NCBI RefSeq assembly: GCF_007845675.1
Contig: NZ_VOBR01000005.1
Coordinates: 358,439 to 422,438 of the forward strand
Reading direction: 5' to 3'
Source: Lentzea tibetensis
Lineage (GTDB): Bacteria; Actinomycetota; Actinomycetes; Mycobacteriales; Pseudonocardiaceae
DNA length: 64,000 nt
Under the pieces are notes generated by a model. It searched no databases and was not told the DNA's origin. It saw only the letters and a program-made list of their open reading frames with translations. Positions 23,074-31,794 of this stretch are shown piece by piece. The position numbers and the translations under genes are program-made. The first letter of the stretch is position 1; every line of letters starts with the position of its first letter.

Positions 23074-24992
23074 TGGAGCCGGCCGCTCTGCGCGGGGAGA
23101 TCGTCGCGGCGCGCGCGTTGGGCGTCGCGGTCGCGGCGTGCGTGCTGTTCGCCGCCGTGCACGCGACGATCGCGGGCACCATCGGGGTCTCACACCCCCG
23201 CAACTGGCTCGTCGCGATCGGCTGCACCCTGCTCGGCCTGCGCGTCGTCGCACACGTCCAGCGCAACTCGGTCGGCTGGATGCTGCTCGCGATGGGCGCG
23301 TTCGGCGCCGTCGCCGTGGCGGTGGCCGGCTGGCGCGACGTGCCCGCCGCCGCGTGGGTCGACGCCTGGGTGTGGTGGCCGACGTACGCGCTGCTGCCCG
23401 CCGTGGCACTCGTGTTCCCCACCGGGAGCCCCGTGTCGCGGCGGTGGCGCCCGGTGCTGGTCGCGAGCCTGGTCAGCATCCTGCTCGGCACCGTCGGGCT
23501 CGGCTGGGCGTCGTGGTCGTCGCCGGGGACGTTCTGGGACGACGCGGTGAGCGGTGAGCCGGTGCACGGTTTTCCCAAGCACATCACCATGATCGGTCTG
23601 GCCGGTGTGGTGCTCAGCCTGCTCGCCGCGGTGGTGGCGCTCGCGTTGCGCTGGCGTCGTTCGGCCGGTGACCAGCGGCGGCTGTTCGTGTGGGCGACGA
23701 GCCTGCTCGCGATCGCGGTGCTCGCGTTCCTGCTGGAGATCCCGTTCGGCGACTGGTCGTGGTTCGCGGGCGCCATCGCGTTCCCGGCGGCCGCGGTGAT
23801 CGCCATCGTGCGCTACGGGCTGTACGACATCAGCCTGATCATCCACCGCTCACTGCTGTACGGCACGCTGACGGTCGCGTTGCTCGCGCTGTACACGCTC
23901 GTCGCGCTCGCGGCGGGCTCGGTGTTCTCCGGCCAGGCGGCGGTGTTCGGCACGGCGGCCGCGGTGCTCGCGATCAACCCGTTGCGGCACACCGTGCAGC
24001 GCCGCCTCGACCGCTGGCTCTACGGCACCCGCGCGGATCCCTACGCCGCGCTGTCGACGCTGGGCGGGCGGCTCGAACACTCGCTGGCGCCCAACGAGGT
24101 GCTGCCCGCGGTGGCCGCGACGATCGCCGAGTCGCTGAAGCTGCCGTACGTCGCGATCCGCGGGGGCGGTGCGCTCGCACTCGCCGAGCACGGCTCGTCG
24201 CACGGCTGGCCGCAGCTGCGGTTCCCGATGACCTACCGCGGCAAGACGATCGGCGACCTGGTCGTCGAACCGCGCGCGCCGGACGAGCGCCTGACCGACC
24301 GCGAGCTGAGCCTGCTCGCGGACCTGGCCCGCTCGACCGCGCCCGCCGCCCAGTCGCTGCGCCTGACCGCCGACCTCCAGCTGGCGCGCGAACGCCTGGT
24401 CCGCGCGCGGGAGGAGGAACGCCTGCGGCTGCGCAGGGACCTGCACGACGGCGTCGGCCCGAGCCTCGTCGGCATCCGCCTGCAGCTGCGCGCCGCGCGG
24501 CGCGCGTTGAGCCCGTCCGACGCCGAGGTGCTCGACGCCGTGCTCACCGACGTCGACACCACGGCCGCGGAGGTGCGCGCGCTCGTCGACGGCCTGCGCC
24601 CGCCGATCCTCGACCAGGGCCTGGTGCTGGCGTTGCGCCAGGAGGCGGCCCGGTTCACCGGTCCCGGCCTCTCCGTCGTCGTCGACGCCGACGAGCTGAC
24701 CGGCCTGCCCGCCGCCGTCGAGGTGGCCGCGTACCGGATCGCCGCCGAGGCGCTGACCAACACGGCCCGCCACTCCGGCGCGGCGTCGTGCCGGATCACG
24801 GTGCGCCGCAACTCGAACCTGGAGCTGGAGATCGTCGACGACGGCAGCGGTGTCGCCGCGGACGCCACGCCCGGCGTCGGTCTCGGCTCGATGCGCGAAC
24901 GGTGCGCGGAGCTGGGCGGCTCGTGCACCGTCGGTGCCGCGTCACCCCGCGGCACGCGCGTCGTAGCCCTGATTCCCCTGGAGGCCCAGTGA
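23040..24992 (+). CDS. NarL-type sensor histidine kinase
   Basis: A 650-aa membrane kinase. The N-terminal half holds about eight hydrophobic helices (residues about 20-330), then a GAF-like linker region, a HisKA_3 dimerisation domain with the phospho-acceptor His469 in RRDLHDGVGP, and a HATPase domain with the N box AAEALTNTARHS and G-box residues in DDGSGVA and GVGLGSMRERC. The ligand is unknown; the multi-helix input domain suggests a membrane-borne or envelope signal. An alternative start is GTG 23073, which overlaps the upstream stop by one base. The response regulator gene overlaps its stop. Confidence 0.93.
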   Translation: MAQPVALDAPVVEPAALRGEIVAARALGVAVAACVLFAAVHATIAGTIGVSHPRNWLVAIGCTLLGLRVVAHVQRNSVGWMLLAMGAFGAVAVAVAGWRDVPAAAWVDAWVWWPTYALLPAVALVFPTGSPVSRRWRPVLVASLVSILLGTVGLGWASWSSPGTFWDDAVSGEPVHGFPKHITMIGLAGVVLSLLAAVVALALRWRRSAGDQRRLFVWATSLLAIAVLAFLLEIPFGDWSWFAGAIAFPAAAVIAIVRYGLYDISLIIHRSLLYGTLTVALLALYTLVALAAGSVFSGQAAVFGTAAAVLAINPLRHTVQRRLDRWLYGTRADPYAALSTLGGRLEHSLAPNEVLPAVAATIAESLKLPYVAIRGGGALALAEHGSSHGWPQLRFPMTYRGKTIGDLVVEPRAPDERLTDRELSLLADLARSTAPAAQSLRLTADLQLARERLVRAREEERLRLRRDLHDGVGPSLVGIRLQLRAARRALSPSDAEVLDAVLTDVDTTAAEVRALVDGLRPPILDQGLVLALRQEAARFTGPGLSVVVDADELTGLPAAVEVAAYRIAAEALTNTARHSGAASCRITVRRNSNLELEIVDDGSGVAADATPGVGLGSMRERCAELGGSCTVGAASPRGTRVVALIPLEAQ

Positions 24993-25636
24993 TGCGCGTC
25001 GTGATCGCGGACGACCACCCCGTGTTCCGGCGCGGGCTGCGGGCGTTGCTGGACAGCACACCGGGCCTCGAGGTCGTGGCCGAGGCGTCGACCGGCAACG
25101 AGGCCGTCGCTCTCGTGTCGGAGCTGTCGCCGGACGTGGTGGTGCTGGACCTGCACATGCCGGACGGCACCGGTGTGGAGGCGGCCCAGCGGATCCTCGA
25201 CGCCCGTCCGGGCACCGGCGTGCTGGTGCTGACCATGCACGAGGACGACGAGCTCGTGTTCGCGGCCATGCGCGCGGGCGCCCGCGGCTACCTGGTGAAG
25301 ACCGTGGACGACGACGAGATCGTCCGCGCGGTCCACGTCATCGGCGCGGGCGAGGCGATCTTCAGCCCCACCATCGCGCAACGCATGATGGGTTACTTCA
25401 CCGCGATCTCCGGCCCCAGCGCGGCCGAGCTCGCCTTCCCGTCCCTGACCGAACGCGAACGCGACGTGCTGACGTTGCTCGCCTCCGGGATCGGCAACGC
25501 CGAGATCGCGCACCGGTTGTCGCTGAGCCCCAAGACCGTCCGCAACCGCATCTCCAGCATCTTCACCAAGCTGCAGGTGGCCGACCGCGCGCAGGCGATC
25601 GTCCGGGCCCGGTCGGCGGGACTGGGCGGTCCCTGA
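24992..25636 (+). CDS. NarL/FixJ-family response regulator
   Basis: A 214-aa regulator. The receiver domain has the acidic pocket (IADDHP), phospho-acceptor Asp53 in VVLDLHMPDG, Thr in LVLTMHE and Lys in YLVKTVDDDE. The C-terminal LuxR-type helix-turn-helix is LTERERDVLTLLASGIGNAE, then IAHRLSLSPKTVRNRI. The ATG overlaps the kinase stop by one base (TGATG), so the pair is translationally coupled. Targets are unknown; the unusual gene 79 bp downstream is one candidate. Confidence 0.96.
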   Translation: MRVVIADDHPVFRRGLRALLDSTPGLEVVAEASTGNEAVALVSELSPDVVVLDLHMPDGTGVEAAQRILDARPGTGVLVLTMHEDDELVFAAMRAGARGYLVKTVDDDEIVRAVHVIGAGEAIFSPTIAQRMMGYFTAISGPSAAELAFPSLTERERDVLTLLASGIGNAEIAHRLSLSPKTVRNRISSIFTKLQVADRAQAIVRARSAGLGGP

Positions 25637-25714
25637 AAGTGGGGACACCGGTCACCTGTGCCGGGGACACGTCCCCCACCACCATCGACCCCACTGGTGA
25701 TCAGGGGGAGAACG

Positions 25715-26278
25715 ATGGACATCACTTGGGAAGTCGCCTACGCACGGCTGAGCCACGACCGCATGCTGCGCACCGCCGACGCACTCATCTCGATGCGGCC
25801 GGACTCGGTCACGCTCACCGGCGGTGAGCCGCTGTCCGTGCCGGGCCTGTTCGAGGTGGCCGAACGCTTCCGCGCGGCGGGCATCGACATCGTGCTGCGC
25901 ACCGGCGGCATCGGCCTGCACCCGTCGATGGTCGCCACGCTGCTCGGCCTGTGCCGCCGGATCGAGGTGACCGTCGAGTCGTTCGCACACGCGTTGCAGG
26001 CGCTGCACATGCTCAACGTCGGCGCGGTGAAGCTGAGGGGCACACCGGTCGCCGACTTCGGGCTCGACGCGACGGCCGTGCGGCACGGGTTCGACCGGCT
26101 CGAGGAGTTCTGCTCGTCGGCCGCCTCGGAGCTGTCCGAGCTGTCGTTCGTGATGCTCGGAGACGCGGTCGCCGCGGACCACGCCCAGTACCTGCAGGCC
26201 CTTGCGCCGCACCGGATCCGCGTGTGCGTGACGACCGCCTGCACCACCGACGCGGTGCTCAGGTCACGCCACTGCTGA
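25715..26278 (+). CDS. Radical-SAM-like protein lacking the iron-sulfur cysteine motif
   Basis: A 187-aa protein that looks like the front half of a radical SAM barrel. It has the SAM-binding-type motif TLTGGEPLSVPGLFEVAERF, then IDIVLRTGGIGLHPSMVATL and VTVESF, matching the order of the beta-2 to beta-4 region of such enzymes. The N-terminal CxxxCxxC cluster that binds the 4Fe-4S is absent: the protein starts MDITWEVAYARLSHDRMLRT. Five later cysteines (GLCRR, EFCSS, VCVTTACTT and the terminal HC) do not form the motif. ATG 25715 has a strong GGGGGAG site. It is either a degenerate, non-catalytic relative or a different enzyme with a convergent motif. It is linked to, but not overlapping, the two-component genes. 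Confidence 0.6.
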   Translation: MDITWEVAYARLSHDRMLRTADALISMRPDSVTLTGGEPLSVPGLFEVAERFRAAGIDIVLRTGGIGLHPSMVATLLGLCRRIEVTVESFAHALQALHMLNVGAVKLRGTPVADFGLDATAVRHGFDRLEEFCSSAASELSELSFVMLGDAVAADHAQYLQALAPHRIRVCVTTACTTDAVLRSRHC

Positions 26279-26306
26279 CCGCGTGCACCACCGAAGCTGT
26301 GCTCAG
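26233..26306. repeat. Imperfect 30-bp direct repeat at the gene end
   Basis: Two copies, starting at 26233 and 26277 (44 bp apart), match at 27 of 30 positions (core TGCACCACCGA followed by GTGCTCAG). The first lies in the last codons of the radical-SAM-like gene; the second lies after its stop, before the convergent GntR gene. It looks like a local duplication of the 3' coding end. Confidence 0.6.
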
Positions 26307-26312
26307 ACCGCG

Positions 26313-26951
26313 TCACGACAGCGTCGAGCGAGACTCCTCGATGGCACGAAGCGTCGCGGCGAGGTGGTCGCGGGTGAGGCGCTCCGCGGCGTCGAGGTCT
26401 CCATCGCGCAGGTGCGCGAGCAGCTCGGCGTGCTCGGCGTTGCTGTCCGCGCGCTGGTCGGGCTTGGCGAGTGACAGCGCGACGTAGGGGATCGCGCTGT
26501 CCCGCAACGAAGCCACGATGTCGCCGAGCCGCGTGCCGTCGGCGGGGGCGAAGAGCGTGTGGTGGAACTCGCGGTTCAGCTCGGCCCACCGGGAGACGTC
26601 CTGCTCGGTCTCCATCCGCTCGTACAACCGCCGCGCGTGGTCGAGTTCCTTGCCGTCCAGTTCGGACACGGCTTTCCTGAGCAGCATGGGTTCCAGCACC
26701 ATGCGCAGCTCGTAGATCTCCCGCACCTCGTCGAGGCTCAGCGACCGCACGACGGCGCCCCGGTGCGGGTCGAGCAGCACGAGTCCCTCGCGAGCCAGGT
26801 CCTGCAACGCCTCGCGCACCGGCGTCGTGGAGACGTCGAGGCGTTTCGCCAGCTCGGTCTGCACGAGTCGCGCGCCGGGTTCGATGACGCCCTCGATGAT
26901 CTCCGACCGCAGCGTCTGCCGGACGAATTCGTAGTTGGTCTTCGGTCTCAC
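26313..26951 (-). CDS. GntR-family (FCD) transcriptional regulator
   Basis: A 212-aa regulator. The winged helix-turn-helix at residues about 5-70 (VRQTLRSEIIEGVIEPGARL, LAKRLDVSTTPVREAL) is followed by an FCD domain (YELRMVLEPMLLRKAV, LNREFHHTLF, HAELLAHLRDGD). GTG 26951 overlaps the asparaginase stop by four bases (GTGA), so it is the second gene of that operon. It probably responds to a substrate of asparaginase or of the two divergently transcribed transporters. A perfect ACTTTATAAAGT palindrome in the divergent promoter is its best operator candidate. Confidence 0.93.
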   Translation of the reverse strand: MRPKTNYEFVRQTLRSEIIEGVIEPGARLVQTELAKRLDVSTTPVREALQDLAREGLVLLDPHRGAVVRSLSLDEVREIYELRMVLEPMLLRKAVSELDGKELDHARRLYERMETEQDVSRWAELNREFHHTLFAPADGTRLGDIVASLRDSAIPYVALSLAKPDQRADSNAEHAELLAHLRDGDLDAAERLTRDHLAATLRAIEESRSTLS

Positions 26952-27907
26952 CAGATGCTCCCGCGCTTCTCGAACTCATCGGCCAGCTGCTCCTGGCTCG
27001 CGTTCGCCCCGAGCAGCAGGGCCAGCAGGATCCGCGCCTTGCGCGGGCACAGCCACCCGGCCATCAAAACACCCCGCGCGATCAGGTCGGACTCCGAGCC
27101 CTGGAAACCGTAGGTGCGGCGGAACGTGGTGCCCGCCCCCGTCCGGCTGGCGACCACCACCGGGAACGGCGCGGCGGCGATCGCGTCCGCCATGCCCGTG
27201 GACACGTGGCCGACGCCTGTCGCCGCCACCACGGCGCCGTCGACCCGCAGTGCGCGGACCAGGCTTCCGTCATCGCCGAGCGTGGCTTCCAGCAGCGCGA
27301 CGCTCGGCACCGCCGATGGACGGGACAACGCCCCAAAGCGTTCCGCGACGGGGTGGAAGTAGTGGACCTCCTGCTCGGCGACGAGGCCGAGCGGGCCTGC
27401 CGGTGCGGACTGGAACGCGTCCAACCTGCTGGAGTGCGTCTTGCGCACCCAGCGCGCCGCGTGCACCTCGTCGTTGAGGACGAGCAGGCAGCCGCGGCCG
27501 CTGCTGTTCGGTGAACCGGCGACGGTGACGGCGGCGGCGAGGTTCGCGGGCCCGTCCGCGCCGGGCAACGCGGGGTGCCGCATCGCCCCGGTCACCACGA
27601 CGGGCGCGTCGAACGGCCACAGGCAGTCGAAGAAGTACGCGGTCTCTTCCAGCGTGTCCGTGCCCTGCACGATCACGACTCCCCTGGCACCCCGCTCGAC
27701 CTGCGTCTTAGCCCAGTCGAGCGCCGTCAGCAGCGTGTCGAACGTCAGCGACGCGCCCGGAGTGGTCGCCAGTGTGACGACTTCGCCGACAGCCAGGCCT
27801 TCGACGAGGTCAGCGGCGCTCTTGGTCGGCACCACGCCCTGGCCCGTCGGCGTCATCGCGATCGTTCCACCCAGTGAGGCCACGGCCACCAAGGTATTGC
27901 AATCCAT
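26948..27907 (-). CDS. L-asparaginase family amidohydrolase
   Basis: A 319-aa cytoplasmic asparaginase/glutaminase-type enzyme converting L-asparagine to aspartate and ammonia. Both catalytic signatures are present: the first-Thr motif SLGGTIAMT (Thr15) and the second-Thr motif VIVQGTDTLEETAYF. The invariant Lys region is seen around VVVTGAMRHPALPGADGPAN, and SDLIARGVLMAGWLCPRKAR occurs near the end. No signal peptide, so it is probably the cytosolic type. The start is ATG 27907; an alternative upstream codon would run through the divergent promoter. It is operonic with the GntR gene. Because it is paired with transporters of the aromatic/hexuronate type, a different amide substrate is possible. 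Confidence 0.9.
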   Translation of the reverse strand: MDCNTLVAVASLGGTIAMTPTGQGVVPTKSAADLVEGLAVGEVVTLATTPGASLTFDTLLTALDWAKTQVERGARGVVIVQGTDTLEETAYFFDCLWPFDAPVVVTGAMRHPALPGADGPANLAAAVTVAGSPNSSGRGCLLVLNDEVHAARWVRKTHSSRLDAFQSAPAGPLGLVAEQEVHYFHPVAERFGALSRPSAVPSVALLEATLGDDGSLVRALRVDGAVVAATGVGHVSTGMADAIAAAPFPVVVASRTGAGTTFRRTYGFQGSESDLIARGVLMAGWLCPRKARILLALLLGANASQEQLADEFEKRGSIW

Positions 27908-27914
27908 ACTGTGC

Positions 27915-27926
27915 ACTTTATAAAGT
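27915..27926. promoter_or_regulatory. Palindrome ACTTTATAAAGT in the divergent promoter
   Basis: A perfect 12-bp AT-rich palindrome in otherwise GC-rich DNA, eight bases upstream of the asparaginase start and 30 bp before the first MFS start. Its position in a 48-bp divergent gap, and the GntR gene in one of the operons, make it a likely GntR operator controlling both directions. It may also contain a -10 element. Confidence 0.55.
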
Positions 27927-27955
27927 CTGCCCTCCCCCGAGCAAGGGAGAGCGAA

Positions 27956-29266
27956 GTGAGCAGGTACCGGTACGTGATCTTCGGCCTCCTGGTCGTGGTC
28001 GCGTTGATCAACTACATCGACCGCGGCGCCATCTCGTACGCGGCGGGATCGATCACCGCGGAGTTCGGCTTCGACAAGAAGTCCTGGGGTGAGGTGCTCG
28101 GGTTCTTCGGCTACGGCTACATGTTCGGCGCGCTCGTCGGCGGCTGGTTCGCCGACCGGCTCGGCCCGCGCCGGGTGTGGCTGTGGGCGGGTGCGGCGTG
28201 GTCGGTGCTGGAGATCGCGTCGGCCTTCGCGGGTGAGCTCGGCCTGCTGCTCGGCTCCGCGCTGTGGGGCTTCGCGGTGGTGCGCGTGCTGTTCGGCTTC
28301 GCCGAGGGGCCCGCGTACTCGACGATCAACCGCACGATGGCGGACTGGGCCGCCCCGAAGGAACGCGGCTTCGCGGTGTCGCTCGGCCTGCTCAGCACTC
28401 CCCTGGGCGCACTGCTCACCGCACCCGTGTCCGTCGGGCTGCTGACGCTGACCGGCAACTGGCGGGTCACCTTCATCGTCCTCGGAGCCGCCGGGTTGTT
28501 GCTGCTCGTGGCGTTCTACCGGTTGTTCCGGAACAGGCCGGAGGAGCACCCGAGCGTCTCCCCCGACGAGCTCGCGCTGATCCGCTCGTCGGCGGGCCCC
28601 GAGGCGGTCGCCCGGCCGCTGCCCGCCGCGGCGTTCTTCCGCAGCCGCACGCTGCTGCTGAACGCGGTGGGCTACTTCGCCTTCATGTTCGTCAACTTCA
28701 CCATCCTGACGTGGGTGCCGAAGTACCTGCAGGACGAGTTCGGCTTCTCACTGGGATCGCTGTGGTACCTGGGCATGGTCCCGTGGGTCGGCGCGTGCGT
28801 GACGATCGTCCTGGGTGGACGGATCTCGGACTGGCTGCGCCGCCGCACCGGCAACCTGCGCATCGCCCGCAACGCGCTGGCGGTGGCGTCGATGGCGCTC
28901 ACGGCCACCTGCTTCCTGCTCATCCCCTTCGTGTCCGGACCGGTCGCCGTGCTCTCACTGATGGCGCTGGGGAACGCGCTGAACTCGTTGCCCAACGCGG
29001 TGTTCTGGAGCGTCATCATCGACACGGCGCCGTCCCGCGCAGGAACGTTCGGCGGCTTCACCCACTTCATCGCGAACATCGCCACGATCCTCGCCCCCAC
29101 GCTCGCCGGGTACCTCGCGACGTCGTACGGCTACTCGTCGATGTTCGTCGCGGCCGGCGCCGCGACGGTGCTCGGGATGTGCGCCATGGCACTCATCCGA
29201 CCCGGCCGTCTCAATGCGCGGGACGAATTGTCCCCTGTGGAACGTCCGGCGAACATGGGAGCGTGA
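27956..29266 (+). CDS. MFS transporter, anion:cation symporter (ACS) type
   Basis: A 436-aa major facilitator with 12 predicted helices. It begins SRYRYVIFGLLVVVALINYI and has the ACS-family signatures NYIDRGAISYA in helix 1 and GWFADRLGPRRVW in loop 2-3; FNR-type residues of helix 4 appear as RVLFGFAEGPAYSTINRTMADW. Members carry organic anions such as hexuronates, phthalates or tartrate. The start is GTG 27956 with GGGAGAG upstream. It is divergent from the asparaginase/GntR operon and overlaps the next MFS gene by four bases. Confidence 0.9.
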   Translation: MSRYRYVIFGLLVVVALINYIDRGAISYAAGSITAEFGFDKKSWGEVLGFFGYGYMFGALVGGWFADRLGPRRVWLWAGAAWSVLEIASAFAGELGLLLGSALWGFAVVRVLFGFAEGPAYSTINRTMADWAAPKERGFAVSLGLLSTPLGALLTAPVSVGLLTLTGNWRVTFIVLGAAGLLLLVAFYRLFRNRPEEHPSVSPDELALIRSSAGPEAVARPLPAAAFFRSRTLLLNAVGYFAFMFVNFTILTWVPKYLQDEFGFSLGSLWYLGMVPWVGACVTIVLGGRISDWLRRRTGNLRIARNALAVASMALTATCFLLIPFVSGPVAVLSLMALGNALNSLPNAVFWSVIIDTAPSRAGTFGGFTHFIANIATILAPTLAGYLATSYGYSSMFVAAGAATVLGMCAMALIRPGRLNARDELSPVERPANMGA

Positions 29267-30660
29267 CCATCCAGATCCGCAACGCCCGTGACGTCAACGA
29301 CCTGGTGAACTCCGGCGCGGCCGCGGGCAGCAACGCCCGCATGATCGTCTTCCTCGCGCTGGGCGGCATCTTCCTCGACGCCTACGACTTCACGTCACTG
29401 GCCTACGGCATGAAGGACATCACGGCCGAGTTCGGGCTGTCCCCGGTGTGGGCGGGCGTCGTGAACGTGTCGATCATGGTCGGCGCCGTCGTCGGAGCGC
29501 TCTTCGGCGGGGTGCTGGTCGACCGGATCGGCCGCTACCGCGTGTTCATGGCGGACATGCTGTTCTTCGTGGTCGCCGCGCTCGGCTGCGCGTTCGCGCC
29601 GAACGAGTACGTGCTCGTGTTCTTCCGGTTCCTGATGGGCATCGGCGTCGGCATGGACCTGCCGGTCGCGATGGCGTTCCTCGCCGAGTTCTCCCGGCTG
29701 ACCGGCAAGGGCAGCAAAGCGTCGCGCACCGCCGCGTGGGCGCCGGCGTGGTTCACCGCGACGAGCGCCTGCTACCTGATCATCCTCGGCCTGTACCAGG
29801 TGGTTCCGCACGCCGACCTGTGGCGCTACACCGTCGGCTTCGGCGCGGTTCCGGCCGTCGTGATCCTGCTGGTGCGCAAGAAGTACATGAACGAGTCCCC
29901 GGCGTGGGCCGCGCAGCGGGGCGACCTGGAACGAGCGGCCGCGATCCTGCGGGACTCGTACGGGGTGGACGCGGTGGCCGTCTCCTCCGCTCCGGTCCCG
30001 ACGCCACCGCGCGGGTCGTTCCGGCCGCTGTTCAACCGGACGTACCGCCTGCGGACCGCGCTGGCGCTGGCCGTGGCGCTGGCGCAGACGTTCGCCTACA
30101 ACGCGGTCGCGTACGGCCTGCCGGTGATCATCGCGTCGTTCCTGGCGCAGGGTCCGCTGACCACGATCACGGCTTCGCTGGTGCTGAACCTCGGGTTCGC
30201 CGTGACGGGCGGCCTGCTCGGCATCCGCTGGGCGCGTTCGGGCGCGTGGCGGATGACCGTGCTCGGCTTCGCCGTGCAGCTCGTCTCGCTGGTGGCGCTG
30301 GCGTTGATCGGCAAGCCGTCGTCGGTGCTGGCGCTCGCGGCGCTGCTGTCGCTGGGCGCGTTCCTGTTCGCGCAGGCCTGGGGGCCGGGTGCGCACTACA
30401 TGACGTTCGCGTCGCTGAGCTACCCGACGTCGCTGCGCGGCGTGGGGGTCGGGTTCAACCAGGGCGTGCTGCGGGTGGGGTCGACGCTGTCGCTGTTCCT
30501 GTTCCCGATCCTCGCGGCGTCGCTGGGGCCCCGCGTGTTCTGGGTGATCGCAGCGGCGCCCGCACTCGGGTTGCTGGCGCTGCTGCTGATCAGGTGGGAG
30601 CCGGTCGGTTACGACGTCGATGCCGAGGACGAGCTCATCCCTGCCGGTGACCGGCCATGA
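29263..30660 (+). CDS. MFS transporter, sugar/metabolite-H+ symporter type
   Basis: A 465-aa transporter with 12 predicted helices and a long central loop. Motifs include FLDAYDFTSLAYGM in helix 1, GGVLVDRIGRYRVF in loop 2-3, and GIGVGMDLPVAMAFLAEFSR in helix 4, as in aromatic-acid or metabolite:proton symporters. GTG 29263 overlaps the stop of the first MFS gene (GTGA). Two different MFS porters in one operon suggest uptake of two related compounds, or uptake plus export. Its 3' end overlaps the convergent mtnD by 26 bp. Confidence 0.88.
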   Translation: MTIQIRNARDVNDLVNSGAAAGSNARMIVFLALGGIFLDAYDFTSLAYGMKDITAEFGLSPVWAGVVNVSIMVGAVVGALFGGVLVDRIGRYRVFMADMLFFVVAALGCAFAPNEYVLVFFRFLMGIGVGMDLPVAMAFLAEFSRLTGKGSKASRTAAWAPAWFTATSACYLIILGLYQVVPHADLWRYTVGFGAVPAVVILLVRKKYMNESPAWAAQRGDLERAAAILRDSYGVDAVAVSSAPVPTPPRGSFRPLFNRTYRLRTALALAVALAQTFAYNAVAYGLPVIIASFLAQGPLTTITASLVLNLGFAVTGGLLGIRWARSGAWRMTVLGFAVQLVSLVALALIGKPSSVLALAALLSLGAFLFAQAWGPGAHYMTFASLSYPTSLRGVGVGFNQGVLRVGSTLSLFLFPILAASLGPRVFWVIAAAPALGLLALLLIRWEPVGYDVDAEDELIPAGDRP

Positions 30661-31207
30661 GCTGGTCGAACGTGGGGAACGACTGCGCGATGTCGCTGCC
30701 GGTGAAGTTGCCGACCCAGCCGTCGTCGTCGTGGAAGAAGCGGATGGACACGTAGTCCGGGGTGGTGCCCATGTCGAACCAGTGGGTGGTGTTGGCAGGC
30801 ACGCTCAGCAGGTCGCCCGCCTCGCACAGCACGCCGTAGACGCGACCGCCGACGTGCAGGTAGAACACGCCCGCGCCACGCGCGAAGTAGCGGTCCTCAT
30901 CATCGTCGTGGGTGTGCTCGGCGAGGAACTTCTGCCGGAACTCGACCGCTTTCGCGCGGTACTCGTCGGTGTCCGCGGGCGTCATCTCCATCGCGTCGAC
31001 GAGGATGTAGCCCTCCGTCTCGGTGACGCGGGCGACCGGACCGGCGTACGCCTCCACCGCGTTGGCCGCCGTCACGCCGTCCAGCACCGGCCAGCGCTCG
31101 AAGCGGACGCCGTGTTCCTTCAGCGCGGCCTCGATCTCCGCGGCATCCGTCGTGCGCACGAGCACGGTGCCCGGATCGGTGTCCGGCCAGACCGTCAGCA
31201 GTGTCAT
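30635..31207 (-). CDS. mtnD: Acireductone dioxygenase (methionine salvage)
   Basis: A 190-aa cupin enzyme that oxidises acireductone to 4-methylthio-2-oxobutanoate and formate, the last ring step of methylthioadenosine salvage. The metal ligands of the family are in EHTHDDDEDRYF (two His and Glu) and NTTHWFDMG (His). It is the last gene of a tightly coupled operon, its ATG overlapping the MtnB stop by four bases. Its tail overlaps the convergent MFS gene by 26 bp. Confidence 0.95.
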   Translation of the reverse strand: MTLLTVWPDTDPGTVLVRTTDAAEIEAALKEHGVRFERWPVLDGVTAANAVEAYAGPVARVTETEGYILVDAMEMTPADTDEYRAKAVEFRQKFLAEHTHDDDEDRYFARGAGVFYLHVGGRVYGVLCEAGDLLSVPANTTHWFDMGTTPDYVSIRFFHDDDGWVGNFTGSDIAQSFPTFDQLMAGHRQG

Positions 31208-31794
31208 GATCGGCTCCTCCTCGTCTCGACCTTGAAGCGCAGCAGCCACTCCAGGCACTCAAGACGGTGCCTGGCCTGGTACAGGTCCTCACCCCACACG
31301 TACACCCCGTGCCGGGCGACGAGCAACGCCGGCACGTCGGCCGACCAGCCCTTCTCGAACGCGTCGCCCAGCTCGGCCATGTCCTGCGAGTTCGGGACGA
31401 CCGGGATCACGACCTCGTCGTCCGCCTGGCGGCCGAAGCCCTTCAGCATCTCCAGGTCGCGCAGCACGACGCCGTCCGGCCAGTGCTCGGCCGCCACGAC
31501 CGGGGCCAGCGCGTGCACGTGCACCACGGCACCCGCACCGGCGACCGCGGCGATCCGCGCGTGCAAGCCCGCCTCGGCGGACGGGACCTTGTCCGAGTCC
31601 ACGGCCGCACCGGACGCGTCGATCACGACGTGGTCGTCCGGGGTCATCTCGCCCTTGTCGAGACCGCTCACGGTCACCGCGAGCCGCAACGGATCGCGGC
31701 CGAGCACCACGGACAGGTTGCCGGACGTGCCGCGCATCCAGCCCATCTCGGTGTAGCGCCCGCACTCCCGCGCCAGTGCCTCGCCCGGCGTCAC
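31204..31794 (-). CDS. mtnB: Methylthioribulose-1-phosphate dehydratase
   Basis: A 196-aa class II aldolase-fold zinc enzyme that dehydrates methylthioribulose 1-phosphate. The zinc-binding HVHA (VVHVHALAP) is present, as are the MRGTSGNLSV motif, the Lys/Glu region (PSAEAGLHARI) and the C-terminal HGVYVWG. The start is GTG 31794, overlapping the MtnC stop by four bases (GTGA). Confidence 0.95.
   Translation of the reverse strand: MTPGEALARECGRYTEMGWMRGTSGNLSVVLGRDPLRLAVTVSGLDKGEMTPDDHVVIDASGAAVDSDKVPSAEAGLHARIAAVAGAGAVVHVHALAPVVAAEHWPDGVVLRDLEMLKGFGRQADDEVVIPVVPNSQDMAELGDAFEKGWSADVPALLVARHGVYVWGEDLYQARHRLECLEWLLRFKVETRRSRS

Noticed and set aside
25637-25714. Terminator between the response regulator and the radical-SAM-like gene
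   Set aside because: Only a short, interrupted stem (about 6-7 bp, GTGGGGAC with GTCCCC) is visible, too weak to call.
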